A DNA stretch of 64,000 bases from Malus domestica (Eukaryota > Streptophyta > Magnoliopsida > Rosales > Rosaceae). Of this stretch, positions 52,401 through 64,000 are shown piece by piece. The DNA lies in the NCBI RefSeq assembly GCF_042453785.1, contig NC_091663.1, positions 34,832,001 through 34,896,000 on the forward strand, written 5' to 3'. A program made the position numbers and the translations under genes. The stretch's first letter is position 1, and every line of letters starts with the position of its first letter. The notes beneath the pieces were generated by a model. The model saw nothing but the letters and a program-made list of their open reading frames with translations. It did not search any database and was not told the DNA's origin.

Positions 52401-54665
52401 AATGCTAAGGAGACTCTCTATAGACTCTCTCACACCCCATATTTTCGGCACAATGTTTTATAATGTGGATATCGGAATTGACGTTAAATTGGGCAGTGAT
52501 ATAGAATCCATAGATAATCCTATTTTGAGAGAGTTCCCACAACATTTCTCATGATTGGAATTTAAATATGGGGAAAATACAAAATACAAATAAAAATACC
52601 TGTAGAGAGTCTTGCCAATCCAGACGTCATCACGGCCACCGTACTGTTGGATGTAGAATCTGGTCTCTAGTCGGGGTAAGCTCGCATACCATGGAAAATC
52701 TAGTGCGTACCCAACCTGTTTTATTTGCCTCTTATCTTAAAATATTCTTAGTTATTCTTGGAGAGTTCAATATAAATACGTCAAATCTTAATAAAAAGAC
52801 AAATCGCAGTTGTAAATCGCTTTATAGTATTGATATACACTCCTTCGCAATCTCTAAAGACAGTTTTGAGTATGACGGTTTGATCGCAACCTGACGTTAC
52901 TATCTTTGGTATAATATGAGTAGACAAACTTGAAGTTACTAGATCGAGTATTATGTCAACTTTTCTCTGACCCTTTCTGTTTACAATATTCTTGTTATTT
53001 TTGGAAAGTACGATAATGGTACGTATAAAACTTAATGAAAGACAAAACACAACTGTTAATGGCTTTATTGTTCTAATATATGTATATAATACTCTTTCGA
53101 GATTTTTAGAGAAGTTTCACATCCCGTGAAGTTACAAATTTTATATTATAATATGAATAGACAACATGTTTAATATCTTCTGTCGGTAATGTAACTAAAG
53201 AATAATATCAGTAAAAAGCTTCATGTATTATAACAAGTAAGTTGGTAGCATACACCACATGACAATTTGACCATAACGGAAAATTAATTTTGGGAAAATT
53301 GACGTTTCATACCTCCCCGGGCAAGTCCTTCGTGATGATCCATTTGTCCAACAGCTCATTAGAAGCTTGTTTTTCCCTCAGAAATTTTGTTGAAAAGTCC
53401 TTAGCTTCCTCAAGAATCGTCTCTCCTGGGAACAGTACCTGACTAGCCCTAAACAAGTTGTACATTCCAGTCACAGCTTGTGTGCTTTGCCCAGCAAAGC
53501 ATATGAACTTATTGCCCTTCTTGAAATGCTGAAACACATCTGTCCTCGTTACCAAATTAGGTTAGTTAATTAGATTTTTTAAATAAACCAACGAAAGTAA
53601 AAACATTCACTTTTACCTATGCATGCAGATTGTTACAGTAAAATTACTACATATGTCGTAACAAAACTTACCAGGAGACACTTGGTGGCCATGCAACCTG
53701 AGTAGTCTGAATGCCATGGCTGTGTCATCAATATCCTGAACCTCCGAGTTTCTTGCCCAACAAATTCCTTTCTCAGTCCAATATCTATATATAACAGAAG
53801 ATATTTCAACAATATGATAGTCACACTGAAAAACTAGTTGAATGTGAGTTGTTGAGCATACCTGCTTACGTAATTAACACATTCCTTAAGTTGTGGCTCG
53901 AAATATCTCGAGATTCCCAAGCGCTGCAGACGATCCACAACCCATATATGTTCGAACAAGTCAACTGGGTACACATTAGGTACTGAAAAAAGAAGTAGAA
54001 GAAGGTAAATTAGGGGTAATATTCGGCTCGAGAGGCGAACTTTGGTCGGAGAAGTTTGGACATATGGCATGCATGCAGTTAAAATAATTAAACAGATATT
54101 TCGATAATACTAATTACTGAAAATATGACTTTAGCCCTTCAAACTCAAGTTTCTTTACATAAAACCCGATATTGTCTTTTTGACTAGGCTCCACATAAGA
54201 AAATTCATTAATTTTGTTTGCCTTTACACATTTTACATTCTTCAGATGCTTAAAATACCCCTAATTACAATTTTAATGTAGACATTTAATTCTATGCAAA
54301 TTTGAAGGGAGAGATTAATGGAAAAAAAAATGCATTAATTTAAAATCATTGCATATTAATATATCCTAACAAATTGTATGTTAAGGCAAAAAAGAATTAA
54401 TAATGTTATACTTTCCTTAAGATGTCTTAATTGTTTTTCAAATTTGCATAAAATTAGACAATTTTAATTTAATCTTGTCATTTTCTTACCAAATGAAAAT
54501 ATGAAAGAGCACTATAAAACAATTTACCTATATTACAAAAATATAGGTAAATTATTTGGACATGTGTATTAGTAATAAATTTGCCTTGTGTATGTAATGA
54601 TACATGCAAAATAATTTACCTATAAAATAAAAAATGTTATTTGATTCAAAATAAATTTAGCGCGC

Positions 54666-54712
<47 letters not shown>

Positions 54713-57700
54713 TAGTAAAATGTGCCCAATATATATAATAATGCATGAAAATAATTCACCTACAAATAAAGGAAATTTGATTAAAAAATAATATATCTAC
54801 AACTTTTTGTTTATGAATTTCAATTTTTTTTATTACAAACATAATGTACCTACAATATAATTTACCTATTGTTTAATCTTATAAGAAAACAATGTATCTA
54901 CTATTTTATTTTTATTTTTTATTTTTTTGTCGAATATCTACTGTTTTATTTTAATGGAGATAATTTGTCTTGGTTTAATTTTTACGAAATAATTTAGGCA
55001 CTGTTTAACTTCACCAAAATAATGGAACTACTATTTTAATTTACCTACAAAATAAATGCTATTTGATTCAATAATTATAGATAAATTATTTTAACACGTA
55101 TATATAATAACAAACAAAAAATGCCTAATGTATGTAATAATCTAGGAGAAATAATTTACTTACAACATAAAAGAATATTAATTGGTTCTTTGTTGTTTTT
55201 ATCAAACAATATTAGTTCATGCAAAATAACTGATTGCACAAAGGATTTTTTTTTTCATACGAAAAATGTGCCCATAATTGTTTTTGAACATGGCTAAATT
55301 TATATATATATGTTCCTAATATTTATCATACAAGAAAGGTAAAATTTCCATATGGGGTTAATTGCTAATCATAATTAGGGTGAGTAATAATATTTATTGA
55401 CATAATTAAGGTTTTGTGGCATAAGTTGTAAATATGTGATGATAATTGGTTACATATTTGTCTACATGGTATTCTATTTGAAATTTGGGTTTTATTTGGA
55501 AAATAGAGTTTCAAGGGCGTTTTTCAAAAGAACCTATATACTGACACGCTTACCTCCGCCGGTGAACTTGTGAACAGCTTTGGACAAATAATTCATGCAG
55601 TTTGGATTTTTGGTTTGCATGAGTGCATAGGCAGTGGAGGCTGGAGAGAACAAGAAAGAGCCATCTTGGGACTGCAGTTTTAGAAGCTTTTCCCAGTCCA
55701 AGCCTGCCATTCCTTCCACGCTGTGGAGAAGTGTTGTGGGTACTTTGTGCATTATTTCCCTCGGTATCCTATCCACCATACATGCGCACACCCAGTATTT
55801 AATAATGGATCACATACCTGGCATGTCACGGTTATCCACCCATTTCCGGTCCAGAGAGATTATGGGGAATTTCACCATACCCGTAGTCATAGTCAAGCAG
55901 ACTCATCAGCTTAGAGCATCGAACACGCGACCTCTCATATTTTTTTGTTTATTAGAGAGCCACAGTCCGCGCCCTTACCACTGGACCACTTGCTGTGGTT
56001 TGTTAATTACTACATTTAATTCTAAGGAAAACTAATGAAAAAATGCTTGAAAACTTTGAATTTTAACAATAAGGACAAAATAAAGAATAAAGTGAATAGT
56101 ACCAAGATTGACTTTTTAGTGTAAAAATGTGGTTTTTCGTTAAAGTGAATAGTATCGTGGGTTTTTCGTTAAAACTCCCTTAATTCTATTTAGTAATTGA
56201 TTCATTTAAATGTGTGTGTAGATATCATTGCCCTTAATAATTACATACATGTAAAAGAGTTCGCACACCCCCAACAGACCAAATTATAATATATCCACAG
56301 TGGATAAGGTTGCTTTTTAATTCTCACATAAAAAAAAAACATTAAAATTCCAAAAAAGTATGAGACGTGTATACATATACCTTGTGAGCTTTAGATCTCT
56401 CATGGCGTAAATGTCATGCAACACAGGACAATCATCAGGCACGTCCAGGTTTAAACTCCTAGCCAATTCCAGAATCGAAGGAAAGGCAACTTCGAACCCG
56501 ATTGGCATGTGTTCGGCATTCTCGTTGCCAAGCTTGCTTATGTTCTCCTTGAAATATGTCATTCCTAAGTGTATATCGGCCAAAAAAAAGTACGGTTAAA
56601 TAACTAAACGCTAACTTTCATTTTGGGTAACACTTTGGCTGACATCATTATGACCCAAAAATGACCGGATAAGATTTCAAACGAGTCGTTACCGCTGTAT
56701 ATATTGAAATACCGACTGGTAGGTTAGCAGTTACCTTTTTCGCACTTGTCGGGATGAACGCTCCATGATTTGAGTGCGACAACGCAAGCTATGGTGTTGA
56801 GGATGCGATCATGAGCAGTGAAGATCTCACTATCTCCCCAAGAACCATCTAGCAGTTGGTTGTTGGCAATCCACTGGAGACTGGATGGGAACTGAGGCAA
56901 GCCACTGCCTTCCACATCCTCCACTAACGCCACCCAAGCGGTGTCGTACGCCGAAATCGTAATCTCTCCGTCCTCCATCGACTCCAACATCGATTTGACA
57001 GTCTCCACGTGTTGCTTGATCTTAATAATTTGTCCAAAATCCTTTCACAAAACAAAAAGGAAAAATCAGAGAAAAACAGAAAAAAGTTGAAGTTGAAAGA
57101 AAGGTAAAATATTGCTGAAAGTAGTAGATATGTATTTTTTTGTACCTCTGCAGCTTCATCTCCTTCGATGTCATCCTCCACAATCTCAGGCCACTTTATC
57201 ACTGGCAGACCATTTTGTAACACGCCTGCATATTCTGATCGTATATATATAATGATATATAAAAATGTATGCACATATTTACTAAACAACAAGAGTAAAA
57301 AGGTAAAAAAGAAAAAGAAAAAAAGGGAAAGAAAAAAAAAGTAAAAGAATACTGTAGCATAATTACCTTGAGTGCGGGGTTTGGAAACCGCACTGCATTT
57401 CGAGAGAAAAACTCTTTTGTCATTAACGCCAAATAGCCATGCACCTGTGAGGAAAGGTGGTGGAATGCGTGGTGAGATAAGTTTTACATGGCCTCAAGTG
57501 GTAAAAAAATTGTATATATGAAAATTAATTACTGTGAAGTAAATAACGTGAATTGGATAAAGACAAAGATCTAATGCAAAAAGAAACAGTTGCAGACTAT
57601 GTGGCAGTTGCTTGCATGAAATACACGAGGTTTAACAAATACTAAGGACAATCCAAGACAGAACCTCACGCCATGGAAGTTCAAGAAAAAAGCAGGAAGA

Positions 57701-58381
57701 AGAAAGCACTGAGCTATCTCAAAAGAGAAGATCGTATTCAAGAACAGAGTCCAACATTGAAAATACAACAAAATAAATATATGTGAGAAGTTCATGATTA
57801 ATATCATCGAAACGTTTTGTGATAAAACATCAGACTATCAAAACTCAAAAGATGTCGGAATTGAGAAGATCTTCATCTGCGTGCAAACCCTTTTGATGTT
57901 CCACGGAACAAAGAAAGGTGAACAAGTTTTTTCTTGAATTTTCTAGGGAACCAAACACATGCAAGAAAATGGGAAAGAAAATGAAAAGAAAACGAGAAGA
58001 AAACAAGATCGATCGGAACAACCAAAGATCGACAATCTTGAAGGAGTTTAAATAAAACCCAGTTGTGAATTAAAAGAAAACAAGGTAAAAGTGATCATAT
58101 GACTGAGAAAAAAGGTGGAAAATAGAAAATGTCTGGAAGTATTTTCTATCATTTTTGTCTGTGTAGGCAAAATAGAAAGCAAAGAAGTGTGAGAGGGAGA
58201 GAAACATAAAAATAATAAAATACATTATCTTAAAAATGAAAAGGTAAATAAACATTGGGAACTCACCCGGTAAATATTTAGGTTGATTAAAGGCAGAGAA
58301 GGATGAGGTGGGTCGAAGAGTTGGAACTTGGAGGAGGTGCAACCGTGCAGAGAGAAAAAGTTGAGTGGAATGAGAAGACAT
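49412..58381 (-). CDS. CPS: ent-Copalyl diphosphate synthase, gibberellin pathway (class II diterpene cyclase)
   Basis: Plastid enzyme that cyclises geranylgeranyl diphosphate to ent-copalyl diphosphate, the first committed gibberellin step. Fifteen minus-strand exons: 58267-58381, 57367-57444, 57146-57234, 56735-57041, 56381-56564, 55554-55768, 53862-53982, 53672-53784, 53313-53539, 52600-52715, 52215-52313, 51893-52105, 51181-51304, 49738-49941, 49412-49633. All joins are GT-AG and in phase; 808 aa. A Ser/Leu-rich N-terminus fits a transit peptide. SAYDTAWVALVED marks the family, and QDIDDTAMAFRLLR carries the catalytic DxDD. LLHSVEGM and PNVYPVDLFEHIW keep the His and Asn of the known catalytic dyad. 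The His of FEHIW matches the Mg-inhibition residue of gibberellin-type CPS. No class I DDxxD is seen. An upstream in-frame ATG at 58483 is possible. Confidence 0.96.
50866..51105. mobile_element. MITE (GTTTGGAAGTRCTT family) in CPS intron 13
   Basis: Left 'gttcgtttggatatgttttt' pairs with the reverse complement of 'ttttaaaagcacatctaaac'. It contains repeated 'aagcactttaagtgcttt' units. It sits about 75 bp from the donor of exon 13. Confidence 0.65.
51545..51705. repeat. Partial GCATCTCCAAAG-family MITE in CPS intron 12
   Basis: Shares the right half of the element at 47246-47608: 'catgccacatcagatttggc', 'ttattgttgatttggacatt', 'gacatctcctttggagatgc'. Confidence 0.5.
53983..55553. repeat. AT-rich repeat-laden intron 6 of CPS
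   Basis: The largest CPS intron, about 1.57 kb. A phrase of the type 'aataatttacctacaaaata' is repeated many times in both orientations between about 54520 and 55170, and a (CA)n(TA)n microsatellite lies at 54661-54710. No coding. Confidence 0.6.
55800..56000 (-). mobile_element. tRNA-derived SINE-like element in CPS intron 5
   Basis: On the minus strand 'tggtccagtggtaagggcgc' resembles a Pol III A box and 'gtgttcgatgctc', about 45 bp on, resembles a B box. The 3' part 'gggtggataaccgtgacatg' resembles sequence near 9730 and 12500 ('ggttatccacccctt'). About 200 bp; poor B-box match leaves doubt. Confidence 0.45.
56049..56183 (-). repeat. Dispersed 130-bp repeat, copy 2
   Basis: Reverse complement of the repeat at 1581-1712, lying in CPS intron 5 next to the SINE-like element. 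Confidence 0.5.
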
Positions 58382-58869
58382 GATGATGGTGGGGAAAATT
58401 GTGGTTTGCTGCGTGGAGGAAGTAGAAGTAGTGAAAATATATATGAGGAGAGAGAGAGAAGAGGACAGGGAGGGACTTCCCAAGAGATTCCTGCTAGGAG
58501 GAAAGGTATCATCCTGAGAGATATATGGAATTGAGGGGAGTCCTGTCCTTTTCCTCTATTTAGGGTTGGTGATCGTTTCAAATTTAGAAAAACGTTGGCG
58601 AACATAAAACTTCATTGGGGAGATTATACTTAAAACTGAATGTATAACATATGGTACTTAAATAGTTTATATTTTTTGTGGAAACAAATACCAGAAAATA
58701 CCTGGAATTTCCAAATGGTTCGATGAAATATGATCCAGCATTAACTCATGAATTAGTCATATTTAGATGAATACACAGGAAAGTTACATAGATTCCAAAT
58801 GATTCGTTGTGCCTAGTCAATTTTAAATTGTATCTAATTAATCATAAATAACCGTACATATGATCATAG
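58382..58869. promoter_or_regulatory. CPS upstream region
   Basis: Purine/pyrimidine-rich leader on the minus strand followed by AT-rich sequence. It is the likely promoter and 5' UTR by position only; I see no distinct motif. MITEs begin at 58870. Confidence 0.4.
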
Positions 58870-59258
58870 AAAGTGTGGAGGCCTAAGGAAGGGGATCTTC
58901 ATTTTTTTTTTTAATTGGGGATTAGTTGTAAGGTCCACACCACTTTGAATTTCAACGATTCGAACCATTTATTTTTCAAGTTTAACCTCAATCATTCTTG
59001 CAAAATATTAGTCAAATCAGAAATATGTAAGACATCTAATTGAGTTCAAAGAAATTGACGAACACTTTGTTTTACAAGAAACAATTAAATTTCATCGTAA
59101 TAATCAAATGGTTTCAGATTAAATTGAATTTTGCAAGGATGATCTATGAATCAAAGCTTCCAAAATAGACAGTTCATATTGTTAAAGTTCGACATTGAGT
59201 GAGCCCTACAACTAGCCCCCTTTTTTTTCTCAAAAATGAGGATTCCTTTGGATAAATG
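58870..59258. mobile_element. MITE with CCTAAGGAAGGGGATC end, copy 1
   Basis: Left 'cctaaggaaggggatcttca' pairs with the reverse complement of the right end (ccaaaggaatcctcattttt). Inner 'ggggattagttgtaaggtcc' pairs with 'gccctacaactagccccc'. Contains 'tttcaacgattcgaacc'. Confidence 0.6.
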
Positions 59259-59330
59259 GCATGTAGATACCATATACGTATGATTTTTTTTAATAAGATT
59301 AGGTCAAATGGCAGCATGAATTTTTATTAA

Positions 59331-59493
59331 AAGTGTGGAGGCCTAAGGAAGGGGATCTTCATTTTGTTTAAAAAAAATTGGGGATTAGTTGTAGGGTCTA
59401 GGGTCTACACCACTTTGAATTTCAACGATTCGAACCATCTATTTTTCAAGTTTAACCTCAATCATTTTTGTAAAATATTAGCCAAATCGGAAA
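59331..59493. mobile_element. MITE copy 2, cut by the Gypsy LTR
   Basis: Nearly identical to the first 160 bp of the element at 58870, from 'aagtgtggaggcctaaggaa' to 'aaatcggaaa', where a Gypsy LTR starts. The rest would lie beyond the right end of the window. Confidence 0.65.
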
Positions 59494-61787
59494 TGACACA
59501 CCCCGTCCCGAAGGAGGGCATGCTGGCCGTCACGTGGAAGTGACGTAACCATTTACACAGTACGGAAGCTTTAAATTTACAACTTCTAAGATGATACACC
59601 CGAAGGTGAGACCTAATTTTGTCCATTATGTCAGAACACCGTTGAATTCCTCGTAGTCACCACACCTCTGCAATCATGAACCTGGAGGGGCGCAAAACCA
59701 AGTTGAGTGGGTCAGTAAAACAAATCTTTTCAAAACAAGCCTTTCTCAAATACGTTGTAACCCCTCTCCGTAAAACTTGTATACTTTCCCAGAAATGTAA
59801 AATATAAATATATATATATATATTCTCAAAACTTCAAATCACTATCTCAACATTTTTCATTACAAATATGCCATGCCATGTCTAAATTCAACAGTATAGT
59901 ATGAATGCATCAACATAGATCAGGTGGAAGAAAATAATCAACCGGAGACCCTACAATGGTCCTGTACGGCTGAATCTAGAGCTCAAAATCTCCTCTAGCC
60001 GGAGTCACCTAGTATGACCTGTACGGCACTACACTGCACATAAGTCGGAACTACCTAATGTAGTCTGTACGACTTAATGGTTAATATTACGCTCTAGTGC
60101 TTCTCTCATCAATCATCTGTGCACATAATCTAAGGTCACCTACCAGTCGGAACCCCTCTAATGGTCTGTACGACTGGCATGTCGGAACCACCTCTAGTGG
60201 TCTGTACGACTAGCATCTACTTGGATCCAAGGTGAGCGTGCGATGCAGGGTGAATAATATAAGCACTAATACCAAGGTGCAGGTTATGAGCTCATCATAT
60301 CTCAACATCATCATAACAATAATAAATACTCACCTGATACTCACCTGTGCGTCCACCGCACCAATTCATACATATGCATCATATATCAATTCATACTTTT
60401 CATATAATTTCATGCATGGCAATTCGATTCACATTTCAATATACTTTTCATATACTTTCATGCATGGCATTTCAAATCACATTTTTCATATGAATCTACG
60501 CATGGCATTTGAAAACATACTTTCATTAAATTTCGATTTCTGGGAAAACGTCAAGTATATATATATATATACGGAAAACAAAACTGCCCACTCACAGATA
60601 CGTCGACGTCTCGTAGGTCCCTGAGCCTCCCTTAGCCATGCCCAACGTCTGCATAAGCCTCGCCTATACGAGAAGTAACCGAAATAACGTTATTTAACGC
60701 ATAAACCAACTCTAGCTAATAACTTCTCATATTTTGCTCAAATTGGGTTATATACCACGGTGACCTACACAACCTCAGGATCATCACCATATTTTTAAAA
60801 TAATTTTTCGAGGCCTCACGCGCCCCCACGCGCCGAAATAGGCACGGGTCTACGCGCCCCCACGCGCGGCCACGTGCATTGCATGCTGACGGCGTCAGTT
60901 AACGCCGTCAGGAATATTTCGTTAAAAACCCCGAATATTCTGTTAAACTTAACCCTATACCGTTACTGCTGTTAGGAATATTCCGTTAAAACTAACGGAA
61001 TATTCCTGTTTCTTCTCCGGTCTTCCCTCGCCGGACTCCGGTCACCGGAAAACTGGGAAATTTTTCCAACTCACTATTCTCACTCGTTTTTCATCCATTT
61101 TTCTCATACTTTATACCTAAATGAAACCCTAAGTGTGTACTAACACGTTGGACTAGTTTTAAGGTCTAAAAACCACAAAATCTCACCGGAGAAATTCGAA
61201 GAAAACCGGCCAAATTTGCAGCTCGTGATCCTGACGTCCAATTCCTTCAAACGAAGCACTCCGAGCTTCCTTAGGACTTCCTAAAACTCACTGTGAGCTT
61301 GGTTTGGCCTAAAACACAACCAATTCAAAGTTCATGAACAGTAGCAATCTCGGAGCTTGAGTTTTCTACGTGAAATCGAGGGGATTCTTACCTGAAAACA
61401 GTATGGATGTGTTCGTATGGTCCTCACGAACACGATGGTACCTTCATCGACCTTAAATTGTGAAGTTTTCAAGGGTCTTGGGGGTGTCCGTACGTTCAAG
61501 AGGGAGAGAGAGACAGAGAATGAAGAACTACGAAGAAGAGAGAGAGAGACAGTATGCGGGAAATGGGGATGGAAATGAGGTGGGAGGTCCTACCTAAACC
61601 CCAACCACGAAATTATAACATAAAAATGTAATTCTAGGTCTAAGTTCCTAAACTAAATGATATTTTAATTACCAATAGTTTAGAAGCTTAGATAAATCAA
61701 CGTCAAATTACGCACTTTAGTTTCGTTTAGGGACATTTTCGTAATTTCACGCCCTCGGAATTAAAAATTCCGGGACGGGCTGTGACA
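59494..61787 (-). repeat. 3' LTR of a Ty3/Gypsy element
   Basis: On the minus strand it begins TGTCACAGCCCGTCCCGG (61787) right after a purine tract (ggatgggagat) and ends GACGGGGTGTGTCA (59494): about 2.3 kb. The ends repeat the motif GTCCCG in opposite sense. It contains a degenerate direct-repeat array (59945-60215) and a CT/GA-rich region near 61500-61560. The TATA position is not assigned. Confidence 0.75.
59945..60215. repeat. Degenerate direct repeats in the Gypsy LTR
   Basis: About five units of the kind 'cggaaccacctctagtggtc' + 'tgtacgactggcat', 35-70 bp apart. The last two (60145-60215) are nearly identical; earlier ones are diverged. Confidence 0.65.
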
Positions 61788-64000
61788 ATCTCCCATCCTT
61801 ATAGAATTTCGTCCCCGAAATTCAAGCGACCAACTAAATCATCTATACTCATACAATAGCCTCGGGTAAATCTCTCTCATCCGATTCTCCTTCTCCCACA
61901 TAATTTTCTACTGAATGGTTTCTTCACAAAACTTTTACCAATTACACTGTCATTCTCAGTACTTTCTTTTTCCAATTCAAAGTCGTCATTGGTTGCTCAT
62001 CAAGTCGAATCCGGATTAATCTCCAAAGGTTGAACCAGAATCATATGCGGCGAATCTACAACATGGTGACAATGCGTCGAAATATAAAATACATTATGCA
62101 CCTTAGCCAATTCTGAAGGCATCACAACTTGTATGCAACTTCATCGATTCCTTTAGTGATCAAAACGGTCTGATGTGTTTAAGACTTATCTTGTCTTTCT
62201 TTCCAAATCTCACTATTTCTTTTCATGGTGAAATTTCCAAAAATATCGAATCATGAAACACATCATGCACTTACGACAACTCTGGAAGCAATTCAAATCT
62301 GTAAGCAACTTCACCAACTTTTCGATGATCACATAAAGTCCGATGCGCTTAGGATTTAACTTGCCTTCCTTTCCAGACCGAATCATACTTTTCTAAGATG
62401 AAATCTTAAATGATATAAAATCATCTACGTTATACACTTAATTAGTGGCATATCCATCTGTTAATCTCTTTTGCCATGCTTGGCTACTTTCAGGTTAAAC
62501 TTAATCACCTGAATACTTTGAGGAGACTCATCCATAGTCTCAGGGTCTACTAAAACTCTTTCGTGATCGAATCTTCCTCTACCCAGAAGCATTCCATCCA
62601 CAAATCAGCAAAAATCGACACACACATGACACGTTTCATGGACCTTATGGCGTTACTTCGGAAACTAGCGTAACCAACATACTTAAGAAACTCAGCAGTT
62701 CCGTAACCCAATTCTCTTTTCCATAAAACAAATAAGTACTGTTGTACTGTCTGGGAAAGGTTGTTACTCAACACTGGAGTAAATGTACTAACTTGGTACG
62801 TTGACCAACTATCACTTCAAATTCGATCATAACCATCTTGTATACAAGGAAGCTTGTACACATAATCTCAAGTAATATTTTTCCATTTCCGCTGCGAAAC
62901 AGAAAATAGCTGTCTCAATCCAAAGGTTTATTTCTTTCTGCCTCAATCAGCTAACCAATAAAAATGTCGAATGGTATAATAAATCTTATTACTTTTGGAA
63001 TATTGCAGGAGCTGAACAGTGTGCTTCATCCAAAATTACTTGCTTTAAACCCACGGCATTAGGCACATACGTTCTGTTTTCTTGTATTCCTATGCCATCC
63101 GATTCTCGAACCCTGTAATCATTCTTTTTCCCTTCTTTCCTTGCCTTGGTTAATTCTTAAATTTCTTCGTTAACCATTTGAGTTTCGAGTACGACCTTAC
63201 CAAAAAGACTTAACTTGAAAATTAGCAAGTACGGCTTCTTCTCGATCTTCCATTCCACAAGAAGACAATCATGGCAAGCGTGCCAGACATTAATTCTTAC
63301 TGTAGTCTTCTCACCAAGTGCTTCAGCTAGAACAATTTTACGATCACCCTGGTCGTACAATCATAATCACTAAGTAACTCAATCCACCTTTGTTGTCTAA
63401 GATTAAGATCCTTCTGAGTAAGCAGATATTGGAGACTCTTTTGATTCGTAAAATCTTGCATTCTCGCCAAAATATAATGTCTCCATAACTTCACCGCAAG
63501 GATGGTAATCGAATTTTCCAAATCACAAGTAGGGTAATTCATCTCATGAGGTTCCATTTGCCGTGAAACATATGCAATCACCCTAACATTTGCATCAATA
63601 CATAACCAAGAACATTTAATGTAACATCACCATAAACCGATAATTACAGCTATCTTCTGGGAATACTAAAATACGTGCATGAGTGAGGAAATATTTTAGT
63701 TGTTGAATCCTTTGCTCACAATTTCCTTCCCACTCATACATAACCTCTTTTCTCAATAATCTCGTCAATGACAAGCAATGACTGAAAAATCTTTCACAAC
63801 CATCCAAGATAGCCTGGTAAGCTAAGAAATTCCGAATCTCAATTACGGCTCGTGGTTGTTCCAAATTCTCAATTTCTGCTACCTTTTAGGAATTCACTTG
63901 AATACCTTAAGAATATATAACATATCCCATAAATGCTACTTGATTCACCCAACATTAGCATTTGCTAAACTTAGCATACAACCAACGTTCTCTCAATCTT
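61788..64000 (-). mobile_element. Decayed pol region of the Ty3/Gypsy element (partial)
   Basis: Fossil. Minus-strand frames show a reverse-transcriptase end (about 63616-63864), then RNase H (63327-63581, with MIAYVSRQMEPHEMNYPTCD and LNLRQQRWIELLSDYDC), then about 1.5 kb where integrase is expected before the 3' LTR. The order RT-RNase H-integrase-LTR is that of Ty3/Gypsy. The long LTR and the purine tract suggest a Tekay/Del-type chromovirus, an inference. It is broken many times and its 5' side is outside the window. Confidence 0.8.

Noticed and set aside
58382-58483. Longer CPS N-terminus from the ATG at 58483
   Set aside because: The added segment is hydrophobic/low complexity and MSSHSTQLF at 58381 looks like a normal CPS transit-peptide start; kept only as an alternative.
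60232-60624. 130-aa frame in the Gypsy LTR
   Set aside because: Encoded by 'ttcatgcatggca' repeats; translated repeat, not a gene.

Overview
This window is nuclear DNA from a flowering plant (eudicot). Evidence: GT-AG introns, ribosomal-protein promoter motifs (telo-box, TGGGCY site II), a gibberellin-type copalyl diphosphate synthase gene, and dense MITEs, RTE-type LINEs and Ty3/Gypsy LTR elements. The style of the repeats and proteins suggests Rosaceae, most likely the apple/pear tribe; that placement is an inference from memory, not a search.

Layout. 1-4135: end of an LTR element, then gene-poor DNA with MITE-like repeats. 4136-7704: a divergent housekeeping pair, ribosomal protein eS24 (minus) and an intronless NKAP-like splicing/chromatin protein (plus), sharing a ~320-bp promoter. 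7705-19060: a 2.7-kb segment present twice in tandem; the second copy is swollen by a ~5.6-kb insertion made of two RTE LINE pieces around a repeat-rich element with an intact leucine-zipper ORF. 19061-22546: gene-free, several MITEs. 22547-23615: DUF868 gene. 24809-32010: an LTR retrotransposon with a 5-bp target duplication and LTRs about 98% alike, gag-related sequence only, and an inverted copy of the leucine-zipper element nested inside. 32949-36433: F-box/LRR protein gene (12 exons). 37594-39426: WDR5B-like WD40 gene. 40249-42099: PRP18 splicing factor (minus). 42280-44492: nested MITEs. 44575-46572: NAA20, catalytic subunit of the NatB acetyltransferase. 49412-58381: complete 15-exon ent-copalyl diphosphate synthase (minus). 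59494-64000: 3' LTR and decayed pol region of a Ty3/Gypsy element (minus) running off the window.

The seven multi-exon or single-exon host genes plus DUF868 look intact: every exon join given here keeps frame and uses GT-AG. They are mainly housekeeping (translation, splicing, chromatin, N-terminal acetylation), with CPS giving the first committed step of gibberellin synthesis. They do not form a pathway cluster. The least explained part is the repeat-borne leucine-zipper ORF family (16821-17495 and its inverted relative at 28256-28930) and its tandem-repeat upstream region.
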